Below, piece after piece: positions 8,999 to 18,820 of a stretch of DNA of 64,000 nt. Positions within the stretch are counted from its first letter, which is position 1. Each line of letters opens with the position of its first letter. The notes under the pieces were generated by a model that was not told the DNA's origin, did not search any database, and saw nothing but the letters and a program-made list of their open reading frames with translations. The stretch is from positions 22,185-86,184 of the forward strand of contig JALWJZ010000103.1 in NCBI GenBank assembly GCA_026996855.1, given 5' to 3'. Source of the DNA: Anaerolineales bacterium (GTDB lineage: Bacteria > Chloroflexota > Anaerolineae > Anaerolineales > DRMV01). Made by a program: the position numbers and the translations under genes.

Positions 8999-10012
8999 TC
9001 ACTTCAGGGGGATGGTGATTTCGCCCTTCTTGATGCCTTCGATGGTCTTTTCGGCCGCGGCTTTCACGTCGTCGGGCAGGTCGAATTGGGGGTTGTAGAC
9101 CATGACGATGCCGCCGTTGGCCAGGTCGATGGCGAAGGACCGGCCGCCCAAAGTGCCCTGCTGGATGAGGTCGATCATCTGGTTGAGCACCACTTCCCAG
9201 TGGTACACCTGGTTGGCCACCACGATTTCCGGCGCCAGGGAGGTCTGGTCCGCCTGGGTGCCGAACCAGAGCACGCCGTGCTCCTTGGCCACGCCGATGG
9301 CGCCCACCACCATTTGCGCGGTGCCGGTCATCACGTCCGCGCCGGCCGCGATGTGGGTCTTGGCCGCCTCCGCGGCCAGGGAGACGTCGGAGAAGGAGCC
9401 AATCCAGTTGACGTTGACCGTGGCGTCGGGTTTGGTGGCCTTCACCCCGGCCACGAAGCCGTCCACGTACCGCTTGGCGTCGCCGGTCTCGATGGGTCCC
9501 ACCACGCCGATGACGCCGCTCTTGGTCAGCATGGCGGCCATCACGCCGTTCACGTACCCGCCCTGTTCCGAGGCGGCTTCATACGCGAAGACGTTGGGCA
9601 GGCCGAAGGTCTCCACGGTGGTGCCCCAGGCAAAACTGGTGTTGGGGAAGTCGGGCGCGATTTCCTGCAACGAGGAGCCGTACTGGGAGCCGTGGGCGAT
9701 GACCAGGTCGTAGCCCTGGGTGGCGTAGTCCCGGATGGCCGCGGCCGCGTCGTCCACCACGTACATGCCGTCGGAATAGACGAACTGGAAGTTCTCCTCG
9801 CCTCGCTCCTTCTGGATGGCCACCAGCGCGTCGTACATGCTCTGGCTGAAGGCCAGGTCGTTGATGGCGCTGGGCATGACCACCGCTACACGGAAGGGCT
9901 TCTTGGCCTCTTCGGCCGCGGGCGTGGCCGGTTGTTGGCCTTTGCACGCGGCCAACAGGCCCAGGGCCAGCCCAAAGACCAACAGCAGGCGGAAAAGGGG
10001 ATTTCTGAACAT
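8999..10012 (-). CDS. BMP-family (PnrA/Med-like) substrate-binding lipoprotein
   Basis: A 337-residue protein from ATG 10012, chosen over the ORF-track start 10045 because AAGGAGG lies 6 nt upstream and the resulting N-terminus MFRNPLFRLLLVFGLALG ends in the lipobox LLAAC. The mature part (FRVAVVMPSAINDLAFSQSMYDAL, then AHGSQYG, VVGPIET and GADVMTGTAQ) is a periplasmic-binding-protein-like fold of the BMP family, which binds nucleosides in characterised members. Membrane anchored outside the cell; delivers substrate to the downstream-listed permeases. Confidence 0.9.
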   Translation of the reverse strand: MFRNPLFRLLLVFGLALGLLAACKGQQPATPAAEEAKKPFRVAVVMPSAINDLAFSQSMYDALVAIQKERGEENFQFVYSDGMYVVDDAAAAIRDYATQGYDLVIAHGSQYGSSLQEIAPDFPNTSFAWGTTVETFGLPNVFAYEAASEQGGYVNGVMAAMLTKSGVIGVVGPIETGDAKRYVDGFVAGVKATKPDATVNVNWIGSFSDVSLAAEAAKTHIAAGADVMTGTAQMVVGAIGVAKEHGVLWFGTQADQTSLAPEIVVANQVYHWEVVLNQMIDLIQQGTLGGRSFAIDLANGGIVMVYNPQFDLPDDVKAAAEKTIEGIKKGEITIPLK

Positions 10013-10078
10013 GTCGTTCCTCCTTCGAGAAGAAAGGATGGGCAAAACCGCGACTTCTTCCGGTGGAGACCGCTCGCG

Positions 10079-11020
10079 TCAGGCCTCCCGCTCGAAGGGT
10101 TTGGTCAGGGCCGAGGGCGGCCGCGCCCGCGAGACGGTGAGCACCAGCACCACGATGGTGAGGATGTAAGGCATCATCACCGCCAGTTCCGAGGGGATGG
10201 GCACCCCCAGCACCTGGACCCACAGTTGCATGGCGTTCACCAGGCTGAAAATCAGCGCGCCGGCCAGCACGCCCAAAGGCCGCCACGCGCCGAAGTACAC
10301 CAGGGCCACCGCGATGAAGCCCAGGCCGCTGGTCATGTTTTGTTGAAACACGCCCAGCAGGCCCACGGACAGGGCCGCGCCGGCAATGCCCGAGAGCACG
10401 CCCCCCAGGATGATGGTGAAGTACCGCACCCGGGCCACGGAAATGCCCAGGGAATCCGCGGCTTCGGGGTTTTCCCCCACGGAGCGGATGTTCAGGCCCA
10501 GGGTGGTCTTGTTGAGCACGAACCAGGCCAGAGGCACCAGCAGGTACGCAGCGTAGACCAGCACGTTGTGGCGGAAGAACACCGGCCCCAGGAGGGGGAT
10601 GTCGCTGAGCAGGGGAATGGGCAGGTCGGGGAAAGGCTCCACGGTGCGCACCGTGCCCAGGAGTTTCTGGAAGAGCAAATCGCTCATCCCCAGACCGAAG
10701 AGGTAGAAACCGATGCCGCTGATGCCCTGCTCCGCGTGCAGGTTCACGGTGACCACGGCCATGGCCAGGCCCATGAGCGCGCCCACCACCACCGCGGCCA
10801 GCAGCCCCAGGAGCAGGTTCCCCGTGCGCCAGGTGACGTAGAAGGCCGCAAACGCTCCCATGAGCATCTGACCTTCCACGCCCAGGTTGAGCACGCCGCT
10901 CCGCTGGCCAAAGGTCTCGCCGATGGCCGCGTAGAGGTACGGCGTGGCCAGGCGAATGCCCGAGGTCAACATGCCCAGGAGCACGCTCAGGGAAAGGACT
11001 TTCTCCAGTAGACCTTCCAT
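10079..11020 (-). CDS. ABC transporter permease (BPD_transp_2 family), second subunit
   Basis: A 313-residue hydrophobic protein with GVLNLGVEGQMLMGAF, the EAA-loop-like segment of this permease family, and about eight to ten membrane segments. It pairs with the 380-residue permease encoded immediately upstream; the two genes overlap by ATGA at 11020. Resembles NupQ/YufQ by family knowledge. Confidence 0.9.
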   Translation of the reverse strand: MEGLLEKVLSLSVLLGMLTSGIRLATPYLYAAIGETFGQRSGVLNLGVEGQMLMGAFAAFYVTWRTGNLLLGLLAAVVVGALMGLAMAVVTVNLHAEQGISGIGFYLFGLGMSDLLFQKLLGTVRTVEPFPDLPIPLLSDIPLLGPVFFRHNVLVYAAYLLVPLAWFVLNKTTLGLNIRSVGENPEAADSLGISVARVRYFTIILGGVLSGIAGAALSVGLLGVFQQNMTSGLGFIAVALVYFGAWRPLGVLAGALIFSLVNAMQLWVQVLGVPIPSELAVMMPYILTIVVLVLTVSRARPPSALTKPFEREA

Positions 11021-12162
11021 CAGTCCTGCCCCCCGGAAGCGGAAGAAGCGGCCGCGGTCTCCTGCACCGGGCGCGGCGCTTCGGCTTCCCGCTGCAGGGC
11101 CATGCGCCGGCGCTGCCGACGGCGACGCCAGTACTCGCTGCTCACCACGAAGACCACCACCAGCCCGTTCAGCGCGATGACCAGCGCGGAAGGCACCTGC
11201 ACCGCGCGCTGCATCTTGTTGGCCCCCACCAGCAGCGCGCCAAAGAGCACCGACGCGGGCACGGTGCCCAGGGGGTGCAGCCCGCCGAAGAGCGCGGCCA
11301 CGATGCCGTTGAAACCCGCGTTACCCGTGAAGCCCGAGGCGGAGCCGTCGGTAATCATGCGGTAGTTCACCCCGTACACCTGAACCACCCCGGCCAGCCC
11401 GGCAAAGGCGCCGCTGAGGAGCAGGGCCAGTACGGTGTACCGCTTCACGGGAATGCCGGCGTACCGGGACGCGTCGGGGTTCTTGCCCACGGCCCGGATG
11501 CGGTAACCCCAAACGGTGTGCCACAGGAAAACGTGCACCACCACGGCCAGTACCACGGCCAGCAACGTCCCCAAATGCAACCGGGTGGGCACCCACCGGG
11601 GCAGACGGAAGGCCATTTCCAGGGCCGCGGTCTGGGGGATTTCCGAAGCCATGGCCTTCTGGACCGGGTCGATCATGGGGCCCCGCAGCAGGTAGTTCAT
11701 GATTTGCACCGCGATGGCGTTCATCATCACGGTGCTCAGGATTTCGTTGACGTTGAAGTAGGCCTTGAGCACGCCGGGAATGCCGCCCCACAACGCGCCA
11801 CCCACGAAACCCGTCAGCATGGCCAGGGGAATCACCACCCAGCCGGGCCAGTCGGTGAAGGTAAGGCCCACCAGGGTGCCCAAAATCGCGCCCACGATCA
11901 TCTGGCCCTCGCCGCCGATGTTGATGACGTTAGCCTGGAAGGCAATGCAAATGCCCAGTCCCACCAGCAGCAAGGGCGTGGCCTTGACCAGGGTTTCGGC
12001 CACCGCGTTGGGCGTGCCAAACGCACCTTCCACCAATGCGGCGTAGGCCGTCAGAGGGTTGACCCGCATTACCATCAGGAAGACCGCGCCCACCAACAAG
12101 GCCAGGCTCGCGGCCAGGAGGGGAAGCAAGGCATCAAACAACACATCCGTCAGGCGCTTCAC
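11020..12162 (-). CDS. ABC transporter permease (BPD_transp_2 family), first subunit
   Basis: A 380-residue multi-spanning protein with ANVINIGGEGQMIVGAILG, the conserved core of the NupP/YufP-type permeases. The start is GTG 12162, preceded by AGGAGG. It ends in a basic, Ala-rich tail of ~45 residues. First gene of the apparent operon permease-permease-lipoprotein-ATPase-FAD subunit. Confidence 0.9.
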   Translation of the reverse strand: MKRLTDVLFDALLPLLAASLALLVGAVFLMVMRVNPLTAYAALVEGAFGTPNAVAETLVKATPLLLVGLGICIAFQANVINIGGEGQMIVGAILGTLVGLTFTDWPGWVVIPLAMLTGFVGGALWGGIPGVLKAYFNVNEILSTVMMNAIAVQIMNYLLRGPMIDPVQKAMASEIPQTAALEMAFRLPRWVPTRLHLGTLLAVVLAVVVHVFLWHTVWGYRIRAVGKNPDASRYAGIPVKRYTVLALLLSGAFAGLAGVVQVYGVNYRMITDGSASGFTGNAGFNGIVAALFGGLHPLGTVPASVLFGALLVGANKMQRAVQVPSALVIALNGLVVVFVVSSEYWRRRRQRRRMALQREAEAPRPVQETAAASSASGGQD

Positions 12163-12454
12163 GGGAGGCCTCCTGACCGAAAACCAAAGTGTGCAAAGGG
12201 GCGGAACTTTTTGTGCTCATGGGGGAAAAATCGCTGAAGGACGTGCACGCTTTTGTGCACAAACATCGCGTTATTGAAAAGTGTGAAGACCGCGGAAAAA
12301 CTCCGTGCGCACGGGTCCGGGTTGGGGCCCCGGGTACACCGGGCGGGACGTGCTTTGGAGGGGTGCACGCCAGGCAGCATGACGTCGAACCCGGCGGGAG
12401 TTGCATTCGTTTGTATCACAATCTTCCATGGATGGCAAGAAAAGACGCCCTAAA
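12163..12454. other. Intergenic region, no gene seen
   Basis: This is the upstream region of the transporter operon on the minus strand. It contains GTGCACGC...GTGCAC and a GC-rich stretch. I find no confident promoter hexamers, and the overlapping minus-strand ORFs in the track have no protein-like character. Confidence 0.5.
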
Positions 12455-12597
12455 TCACGCGTTTTTCAAAATCCACCAAAGCGGCAAGAGCCATCGCATT
12501 TCCTCGCGGAGACACAAAGAAAATGCCGGCCTTCTCCAGCGGATACTCCGTGTTCTCCGTGGCTCTGTGTGAGTATTTGTTGTTAGAACATGCAAAA
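12455..12597 (-). repeat. Dispersed ~147-bp repeat, copy 1
   Basis: Read on the minus strand it runs TTTTGCATGTTC...CACAGAGCCACGGAGAACACGG...TTTGTGTCTCCGCGAGGAAAT...GGTGGATTTTGAAAAACGCGT. It matches copies at 20764-20911 and 60811-60957. The two halves (CACAGAGCCACGGAGAACACGGAG and CTGTGTTCTCTGTG) are inverted repeats in the better preserved copies. Confidence 0.85.
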
Positions 12598-12673
12598 TAC
12601 CCGGCCCTAAATTCGCTGGTGGTATACTGATGGTACAAGCCGGGTTCGTCCTGCACCGCCATGGGAGGGACCC

Positions 12674-15600
12674 ATGCCCCAACGGTTCTCGGTGGTTTCA
12701 TGGGGATGGGGGTTGGTTTTGGTGCTTTTGGCCGTCTTCGGGAAAGGGTGCACCACGGCTACGACATACCTCACCCCCGCCCAACCCACCTCCCCTCGAA
12801 TGGCCGTCCCTTCGGTGGACCCAACGCCTGCGACGCCGTCCAACTTCTCCCTACCTTCACCTCCGCCCTCGACCGCATCCCCCCGCCTGCTGCTGTGGAA
12901 CCCTCTGCCCGGAAGTCTGCTGCCCATGCCCCAGGCCCGGCTTCGCCTCGTCTTCGACCGGGCCATGGATCCTGCATCGGTGGACCGGGCCGTGCAGGTC
13001 GTCGATGAACACGGGAACCCCTTGCCGGTTCGCATCGAATGGCCCGCCCCCAACGAAGCCGTACTTCGGATTTCGGGGCTGGAACCCGAGGCCACCCTCC
13101 GGGTGCAGGTGGGCGAGCAGGCCCGGGATGCCTGGGGAGCCACCCTGGAACGGGCCTACCGGGTCGAATACCACACCCTACCTCCGTTGAAGGTGACCCA
13201 TCACCAACCCACCCGCCCACGGGATGTGGACCCACGCACCGACATCGTGCTGGTTTTCAATCAGCCCGTAGTCGGCCTGGAGGAAACCCTGCACGAAACC
13301 CCGCCGCCCTTCACCCTGGAACCGACGGTAGAAGGCCGGGGCCGCTGGACCAACCCTTCTACCTACGTCTTCCGCCCCGAGCCGCATCTGGCACCCAGCA
13401 CCCGCTACACCCTTCGCCTCCGAGAGGACTTGCGCGCGGCTTCGGGCGCGCCTCTGGCCCAACAGGACCGCACCTTTTCCTTCCAAACCCAGCCGGTACA
13501 GGTGGAATCCCTGGATGTCTCTCCCACCTTCCCCAAGGTCTGGAAATGGGACGGCCCGGAATGGGTCCATATCCGGCCCTCCATCCGCCTGGAACTCAGC
13601 CTCCCCCTGCCTTTGGAATCGGTAACACCCCATTTGTGCCTGGCCCCGCAGGACGCAACGAACACCTGTCTTCCCCTGGTGGGGGAGATGACCGAAGACG
13701 ACGGCGGTTCTTACACCTTTGCCCCCGAGGAGCCACTGGCCTTCGACCAGGATTACGTGTTGAGATTCCAGATTCCCCAAACCTCCTACAAAAAGGTGTT
13801 GAAATTCCACACCATCCGCCCGGTTCTCCACCTGGTAGCCGTTCAGGGGGAAGAAATCCACCCGGTGGAGGGGAGCACGGTAGAAACGCCGGTGCATCCC
13901 TATTGGGAAGGGTTCAGCCTCCATTTCGACGGCCCGCTGGCCCCCGACCAGGAATGGGAACGCTTCCTGGAAGCGCCAGAAGGTGTGCTCCTGAACATCA
14001 ACGCCCACCCCGACGAGGGGATACTGCAAATTCAGTTGCTCAAATATGAACCGGATACGGTGTACACCTTTGCCTTGAAACCGGAATTGCGCACCCCTTG
14101 GGGCACGGAAACCGAAAGCACCTGGACGTGGAAGGTGAAGACCCCAAAGCCACCCCGGTCCCTTTCCTTAGGCCTGTTCGCCAACGATGACCATCGTTTC
14201 CTCATGGCCCAGGCGGAGACCGGGAAAGGGTTGCCCGTGTACGCCACCCAGGTGGAAGACGTGGTGCTGGAATTGTTCACACCCCGAGCACCGGACGTAC
14301 AGGCGTGGTTTGCCTGGAACCCGTACTCGGAGACTCCCTGGAAGATGGGCGCGCCTTTCAGCACCCGAAAGGCAACCCTCCACGCGGGCTTGAAACCCCA
14401 GGCCTTCGTCCTGCCTTTGGCCGACCAGGGCCCGTTGCCCACGGGGTTTTACCTGGTGCACGTGCGCGAAGCCGCACCACCCCCGGGAGCCGAGCCCCTG
14501 GAGACCTCCTGGTACATGATGGCCGTGGTGAACGTGCATTTGACGGTGAAGCGAACGGCCCGGGGGCTGTGGGTGTGGGCCGTGGACATGGAGACCGGGG
14601 AACCCGTACCGGACGCCCCGGTACAGGCCTACGACCATGAAGGCCGCCTGCTCTGGGAAGGCCGCACCGACGAGCAGGGCATGGCCCGGTGGCCGTGGGA
14701 GGAAGGCGAGAAGTTCGGTGTAGAGCTAGTAAGCCTGGGCCGGCCGGGAGGCCGCGCGCCTTTTGGCTTGGGCAGTCCCTGGTGGCACGACACCATCGCC
14801 CCCTGGGACTTCGACCTGGAAGAAGCCCGAAAGGAAAGCCCCTTCTGGGTGGCCGACCTGTACACCGACCGTCCCCTTTACAAGCCCGGCGACACCGTAC
14901 ATTTCCGCCTTACCCTGCGCCGCAACATGGACGGACGTTACCGACTGCTCGTCGAGCCGCTTCAAGCAACGTGTCGGTTGGTGCATTGGACGTCCGATTT
15001 CGAGGAAGAGACCGTGGCGCAGACCACTGTCCACGTCAGCCAAGAAGGCGTGGGCCACGGTGCCCTCCACCTTCCCCAAGATGCCGCGCCCGGCTCCTAC
15101 ACCCTGGAATGCGCCTGGGGCGATACTTACGCAGAAACCGCCTCCCTGCCCCTGGAGGTAGCCCACTATCGCAAGCCCACGGTGCAGGTGCAGGTACAGG
15201 CCGCCCGAATGGGCGAAGAGGTGCAGGGGGAAATCCGCACCCGCTTTTACAGCGGCGGTGCGGCCGGAGGGTTGACGGTGGATTGGGAGGTCTACTACCG
15301 TCCCAAGCCGTTCCACCTGCCTGGGTATCACGTGGGCGACGACTGGTGGTGGGAATCGAACGCGCCCTCGGCACCCTTCGACTTCTGGCCGGGGCCTTGG
15401 TCGGGGGAGGTCTGGCGTTCCTGGTCTCAAGGGCGGGTGAAAACCGATTCTCAGGGGCGCGGAACCCTGACCTTTGCCCTGCCCGCTTCCCCGTACGACC
15501 CGCTGGAGATTCGCATCCTGGCCCGCACCCGGGGACCGGACGGCGTGCCCACGTCCGAGCAGGACGTGCTGGTCTACGCTCCTCAACCCTTCTACCTGGG

Positions 15601-18600
15601 GTGGCGCGCCGAACCCGCCTGGCCTCGAGAAGGAGAAGAAACCCAATTGCTGCTCCGGGCGGTGCGGCCCGATGGCAACTCCGCGCCCCATGAAACCGTC
15701 CGCTATGCCCTTTACCGGGTGGAACTGGAATGGCTTCCCTCCTCCACGGAAGAGGAGAAGTACCAGACCACCTACATTCTTGTGGACCAGGGCACGGTCA
15801 CCCTGGACGAACGGGGCCAGGCTCGGGTGCTCTGGACCCCACCCACGGGTGGGCTGTACGCCCTTTTGCTGGAAAGCGGCCAGGTACGGACGCGCGGCGC
15901 CCTGTGGGTGGTGGATTCGGGGGACTGGTGGTATCCAGGACGGCATCACCGGCTGGAAATCACCCTGGACCAAAACACCTACCGCATCGGCGAAATCGTG
16001 GAAGTGTTCGTTCCCAACCCCTGGCCTCACCCGGCCTACGCCTGGGTAACCTTGGAGCGCCACACCGTGCACGAAAGCCGCCTGGTGCTGGTGCCGCCGG
16101 GAGGCGACCGGGTGACCTTCACCGTCACCGAGGACCACATCCCCAACATGTTCGTGGCTGTGGTGCTCGTGGGCGGGAAAACCCAGGGCCACGTGCAGGC
16201 CCGCTACGGCCTGGCCGAGTACCGGGTGCCACCGGAAACCAGGCTCCTGCAAGTGGAAGTGCAGGCCGAACCCGAAACCGCCCGGCCCGGCGAGGAGGTC
16301 ACCCTCCACCTGCGGGTGACGGATGCGGAAGGCCAGCCGGTGCAGGGGGTCTTTTCCATCGCGGTGGTGGACCAGGCCCTGTTGGACATCGCCCAGGAGC
16401 GGGTGCCTCCGGTGCTGGAGGTCTTCTACAAACCCCTTGGGCTGGGCGTCCGCACCGGGCTGGCCTCGGTGTACGATTTCACCCTCAACCAACAACCACC
16501 CCCGTGGGATCGGGACCTGGTACGTACTGGCCTGGGCGGTGGTGGCGGAGACGTGGTCCTGGAGCATCTCCCTGCCGCGCCGTCGCGTCGGGATTTCCGC
16601 GACACGGCTTTCTGGCTGCCCGAGGTGCGCACCGACGCGCAAGGCCGGGCCACGGTGACCTTCCCCCTGCCCGACAATCTCACCTTGTGGAACGTCTGGG
16701 TACGGGGGTTGGATTTGGAAACCCGGGTAGGCGAAGCGCGCGGCCAGGTGCGCAGCACCCTGCCCGTGTTGCTGGAACCCGTCACGCCCGCCTTCTTCAT
16801 GGCCGGCGACCGGGTCCAACTGGCTGCGGTGGTGCATAACAACACCGACGCCCCCCTGCCCGCGCGGGTGACCCTCCAGGCCCAGGGCTTGCAACTGGAA
16901 GGCCTCGCGACCCAGGAGGTAACCCTGCCGGCCCACGACCAGGTACGGGTGACCTGGTGGGCCGGCGTGCCTCCCGAAGCCGAACGGGTAAACCTGAATT
17001 TCGCGGTGCAGGCCGGGCCGTACGCGGACCGGGTGCAACCCAAAGGCGCACCCTTCCCCGTGTACCGCTATTGGGCCGAAGAGACCCTGGGCGACCAGGG
17101 GGTGCTGGATCCGCAAAGCGCGGCCGGGGTGGAAATTCCCCTGATGGTTCCCCAAGAGGCCCATCAGGCCCGGCTGCAGGTGGGCTTGGCCCTGTCGCCC
17201 CTGGCCTCCCTGGAAACGCCCGTGAAAGCCCTGCAGGCCTTCCCCTACTTTTGCAGTGAACAGTTGGCCTCTCGCCTCTGGGTGCAGGCATCCTGGCTCA
17301 TGGCCTTGCAACACCTGGGCCGGGACGAAACCAAAGAAGCCCAGGCTTTGCAGAGGCGCATCCAGGAAACCTGGGCCATTCTGCGGGAACGGCAACTCTC
17401 CGGAGGTTGGGCCTGGTGGTCCACGGCAAAGGAACCCGATCCCATGGTGACCGCGTACGTACTCTGGGCAGGGTGGCAGGCCCATCGGGCCGGGGTGATT
17501 CCCGAAGACGACCCTGCGCTTACCGCGGCTCGTAGCATCCTGGCTCAAATGGAGCCGGAACCCCTGGAGCGCCGTTTTTCGCCCAACTTCCTCTCGTTCC
17601 TGTTCTTCGTCATGGCCGAAACCCAGGTGCCCCTGCCCGAGGCCTGGGAGCGGTGGCTTCCCCCTGAGGCCTTGGAACCTGCAGGCTTGGCCTTCCGGGC
17701 TGCCTTGTTGCAACGGGAGGGCCTGACCGACCGGGCCGGGGAAGCCTGGAACGCCCTGGAAGACGCGGCCCGGCACGAGGCCGACGCCGGGGTGGCCTGG
17801 CCCGCCGGCCGTATCGGAGGCTTTTGGGGTGCGGACGTGGCTGCCACTGCCACGGTGACGTATGTCCTGGCCCGTTACCGGCCGGAAACGCCTCTGCTGC
17901 CTCGCGCAGTGCAGTACCTGCTGAGCGAACGCCTGCCCGACGGCACCTGGGGTTCCACCTTTGCCACGGCCTGGAGCCTGGCCGCGCTCACGACGTATGC
18001 CCAAAGCCGGGAAGCGGTGGCGGGCCAACGTCCCTTCCGCCTGCTGTGGGATGGCGACCTGTGGCAGGAAGAGGCGCTCCGCGCCCCCAAAGACCTGACT
18101 CGGACCTTCGACCGGGAACTGACCCCGGGCCTGCATCGCCTGGGTATTTACAACCTGGGGATCGGGCCTCTGCTGTACCAGGCCCAGATCCGCTGGTCCC
18201 TACCCGCCTCCCAGGCCACTCCCCTTCAACGGGGCCTGCTCCTGGAGCGTATCTACGAGCCGGTGACTTGTGAAGAACCGCCCTGTGCGCCGCTGCCGGA
18301 TTTGCACGCCGCGGCTGGACAGGTGGTGCGGGTGCGCTTGCGTTTGCACGTGTACCAGCCCCTGGCGTACGTAGTGGTGGAAGACCGTCTCCCCGCGGGC
18401 GGGGTGGCCCTCAACCCCGCGTTGAAACACGAACGGGCACTCATCGAAGCCGCGGAAGGGACACAGCCGCGCGCCTGGTCCTGGCAGGAGGGGTGGGGCT
18501 GGTGGGTCTTTGCCGCGCCAGAAGTGTACCCCCATCGGGTGGTATGGGCCGCAACCCGCGTGCCCCAGGGGACATACGAACTGACCTATTTGCTGGATTT

Positions 18601-18718
18601 GCGCCACCCTGGCACCTACCAGACCGCACCCGCGCGAGCCTGGGCCTTCTACCGACCGACCCTCCAGGCCACCACGTCGGGCGCGTTGTGGACGGTGGAG
18701 CTGGCCGAAGAACGGTAG
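12674..18718 (+). CDS. Bacterial alpha-2-macroglobulin family lipoprotein-like protein
   Basis: A 2014-residue protein with an N-terminal hydrophobic signal ending near GKGC (an imperfect lipobox). Residues ~75-165 resemble an SbsA/Big_5 Ig-like domain (LVFDRAMDPASVDRAV), followed by MG-type beta domains. The bait/core region is around 1280-1330 (GGGGGDVVLEHLP). The thioester motif PYFCSEQ places Cys at ~1527, followed by an alpha-alpha toroid (thioester) domain with repeated W-rich helices. Such proteins trap proteases outside the cell; many bacterial ones pair with pbpC, absent here. ATG 12674 has GGGAGG upstream, and a TATACT hexamer at 12623 may be its -10. Confidence 0.9.
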   Translation: MPQRFSVVSWGWGLVLVLLAVFGKGCTTATTYLTPAQPTSPRMAVPSVDPTPATPSNFSLPSPPPSTASPRLLLWNPLPGSLLPMPQARLRLVFDRAMDPASVDRAVQVVDEHGNPLPVRIEWPAPNEAVLRISGLEPEATLRVQVGEQARDAWGATLERAYRVEYHTLPPLKVTHHQPTRPRDVDPRTDIVLVFNQPVVGLEETLHETPPPFTLEPTVEGRGRWTNPSTYVFRPEPHLAPSTRYTLRLREDLRAASGAPLAQQDRTFSFQTQPVQVESLDVSPTFPKVWKWDGPEWVHIRPSIRLELSLPLPLESVTPHLCLAPQDATNTCLPLVGEMTEDDGGSYTFAPEEPLAFDQDYVLRFQIPQTSYKKVLKFHTIRPVLHLVAVQGEEIHPVEGSTVETPVHPYWEGFSLHFDGPLAPDQEWERFLEAPEGVLLNINAHPDEGILQIQLLKYEPDTVYTFALKPELRTPWGTETESTWTWKVKTPKPPRSLSLGLFANDDHRFLMAQAETGKGLPVYATQVEDVVLELFTPRAPDVQAWFAWNPYSETPWKMGAPFSTRKATLHAGLKPQAFVLPLADQGPLPTGFYLVHVREAAPPPGAEPLETSWYMMAVVNVHLTVKRTARGLWVWAVDMETGEPVPDAPVQAYDHEGRLLWEGRTDEQGMARWPWEEGEKFGVELVSLGRPGGRAPFGLGSPWWHDTIAPWDFDLEEARKESPFWVADLYTDRPLYKPGDTVHFRLTLRRNMDGRYRLLVEPLQATCRLVHWTSDFEEETVAQTTVHVSQEGVGHGALHLPQDAAPGSYTLECAWGDTYAETASLPLEVAHYRKPTVQVQVQAARMGEEVQGEIRTRFYSGGAAGGLTVDWEVYYRPKPFHLPGYHVGDDWWWESNAPSAPFDFWPGPWSGEVWRSWSQGRVKTDSQGRGTLTFALPASPYDPLEIRILARTRGPDGVPTSEQDVLVYAPQPFYLGWRAEPAWPREGEETQLLLRAVRPDGNSAPHETVRYALYRVELEWLPSSTEEEKYQTTYILVDQGTVTLDERGQARVLWTPPTGGLYALLLESGQVRTRGALWVVDSGDWWYPGRHHRLEITLDQNTYRIGEIVEVFVPNPWPHPAYAWVTLERHTVHESRLVLVPPGGDRVTFTVTEDHIPNMFVAVVLVGGKTQGHVQARYGLAEYRVPPETRLLQVEVQAEPETARPGEEVTLHLRVTDAEGQPVQGVFSIAVVDQALLDIAQERVPPVLEVFYKPLGLGVRTGLASVYDFTLNQQPPPWDRDLVRTGLGGGGGDVVLEHLPAAPSRRDFRDTAFWLPEVRTDAQGRATVTFPLPDNLTLWNVWVRGLDLETRVGEARGQVRSTLPVLLEPVTPAFFMAGDRVQLAAVVHNNTDAPLPARVTLQAQGLQLEGLATQEVTLPAHDQVRVTWWAGVPPEAERVNLNFAVQAGPYADRVQPKGAPFPVYRYWAEETLGDQGVLDPQSAAGVEIPLMVPQEAHQARLQVGLALSPLASLETPVKALQAFPYFCSEQLASRLWVQASWLMALQHLGRDETKEAQALQRRIQETWAILRERQLSGGWAWWSTAKEPDPMVTAYVLWAGWQAHRAGVIPEDDPALTAARSILAQMEPEPLERRFSPNFLSFLFFVMAETQVPLPEAWERWLPPEALEPAGLAFRAALLQREGLTDRAGEAWNALEDAARHEADAGVAWPAGRIGGFWGADVAATATVTYVLARYRPETPLLPRAVQYLLSERLPDGTWGSTFATAWSLAALTTYAQSREAVAGQRPFRLLWDGDLWQEEALRAPKDLTRTFDRELTPGLHRLGIYNLGIGPLLYQAQIRWSLPASQATPLQRGLLLERIYEPVTCEEPPCAPLPDLHAAAGQVVRVRLRLHVYQPLAYVVVEDRLPAGGVALNPALKHERALIEAAEGTQPRAWSWQEGWGWWVFAAPEVYPHRVVWAATRVPQGTYELTYLLDLRHPGTYQTAPARAWAFYRPTLQATTSGALWTVELAEER

Positions 18719-18750
18719 ATTCATGAGCAGCCAGTCTTCCCAAAAAACGA

Positions 18751-18778
18751 AACGGGCGGCATGAACCGCCCGTTTTTC
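18751..18778 (+). terminator. Bidirectional terminator between the macroglobulin gene and bpsA
   Basis: AACGGGCGG-CATGAA-CCGCCCGTT is followed by TTTC on the plus strand and by TTTTTTGG on the minus strand, so it can serve both convergent genes. Confidence 0.85.
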
Positions 18779-18820
18779 AGGAAGCCGGAGAGGAGGCTGG
18801 CGGCTATGGGGAAGGTCGGC

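Noticed and set aside
14726-18136. 1136-aa minus-strand ORF opposite the macroglobulin gene
   Set aside because: Antisense shadow; the plus frame has the thioester motif and ribosome site.
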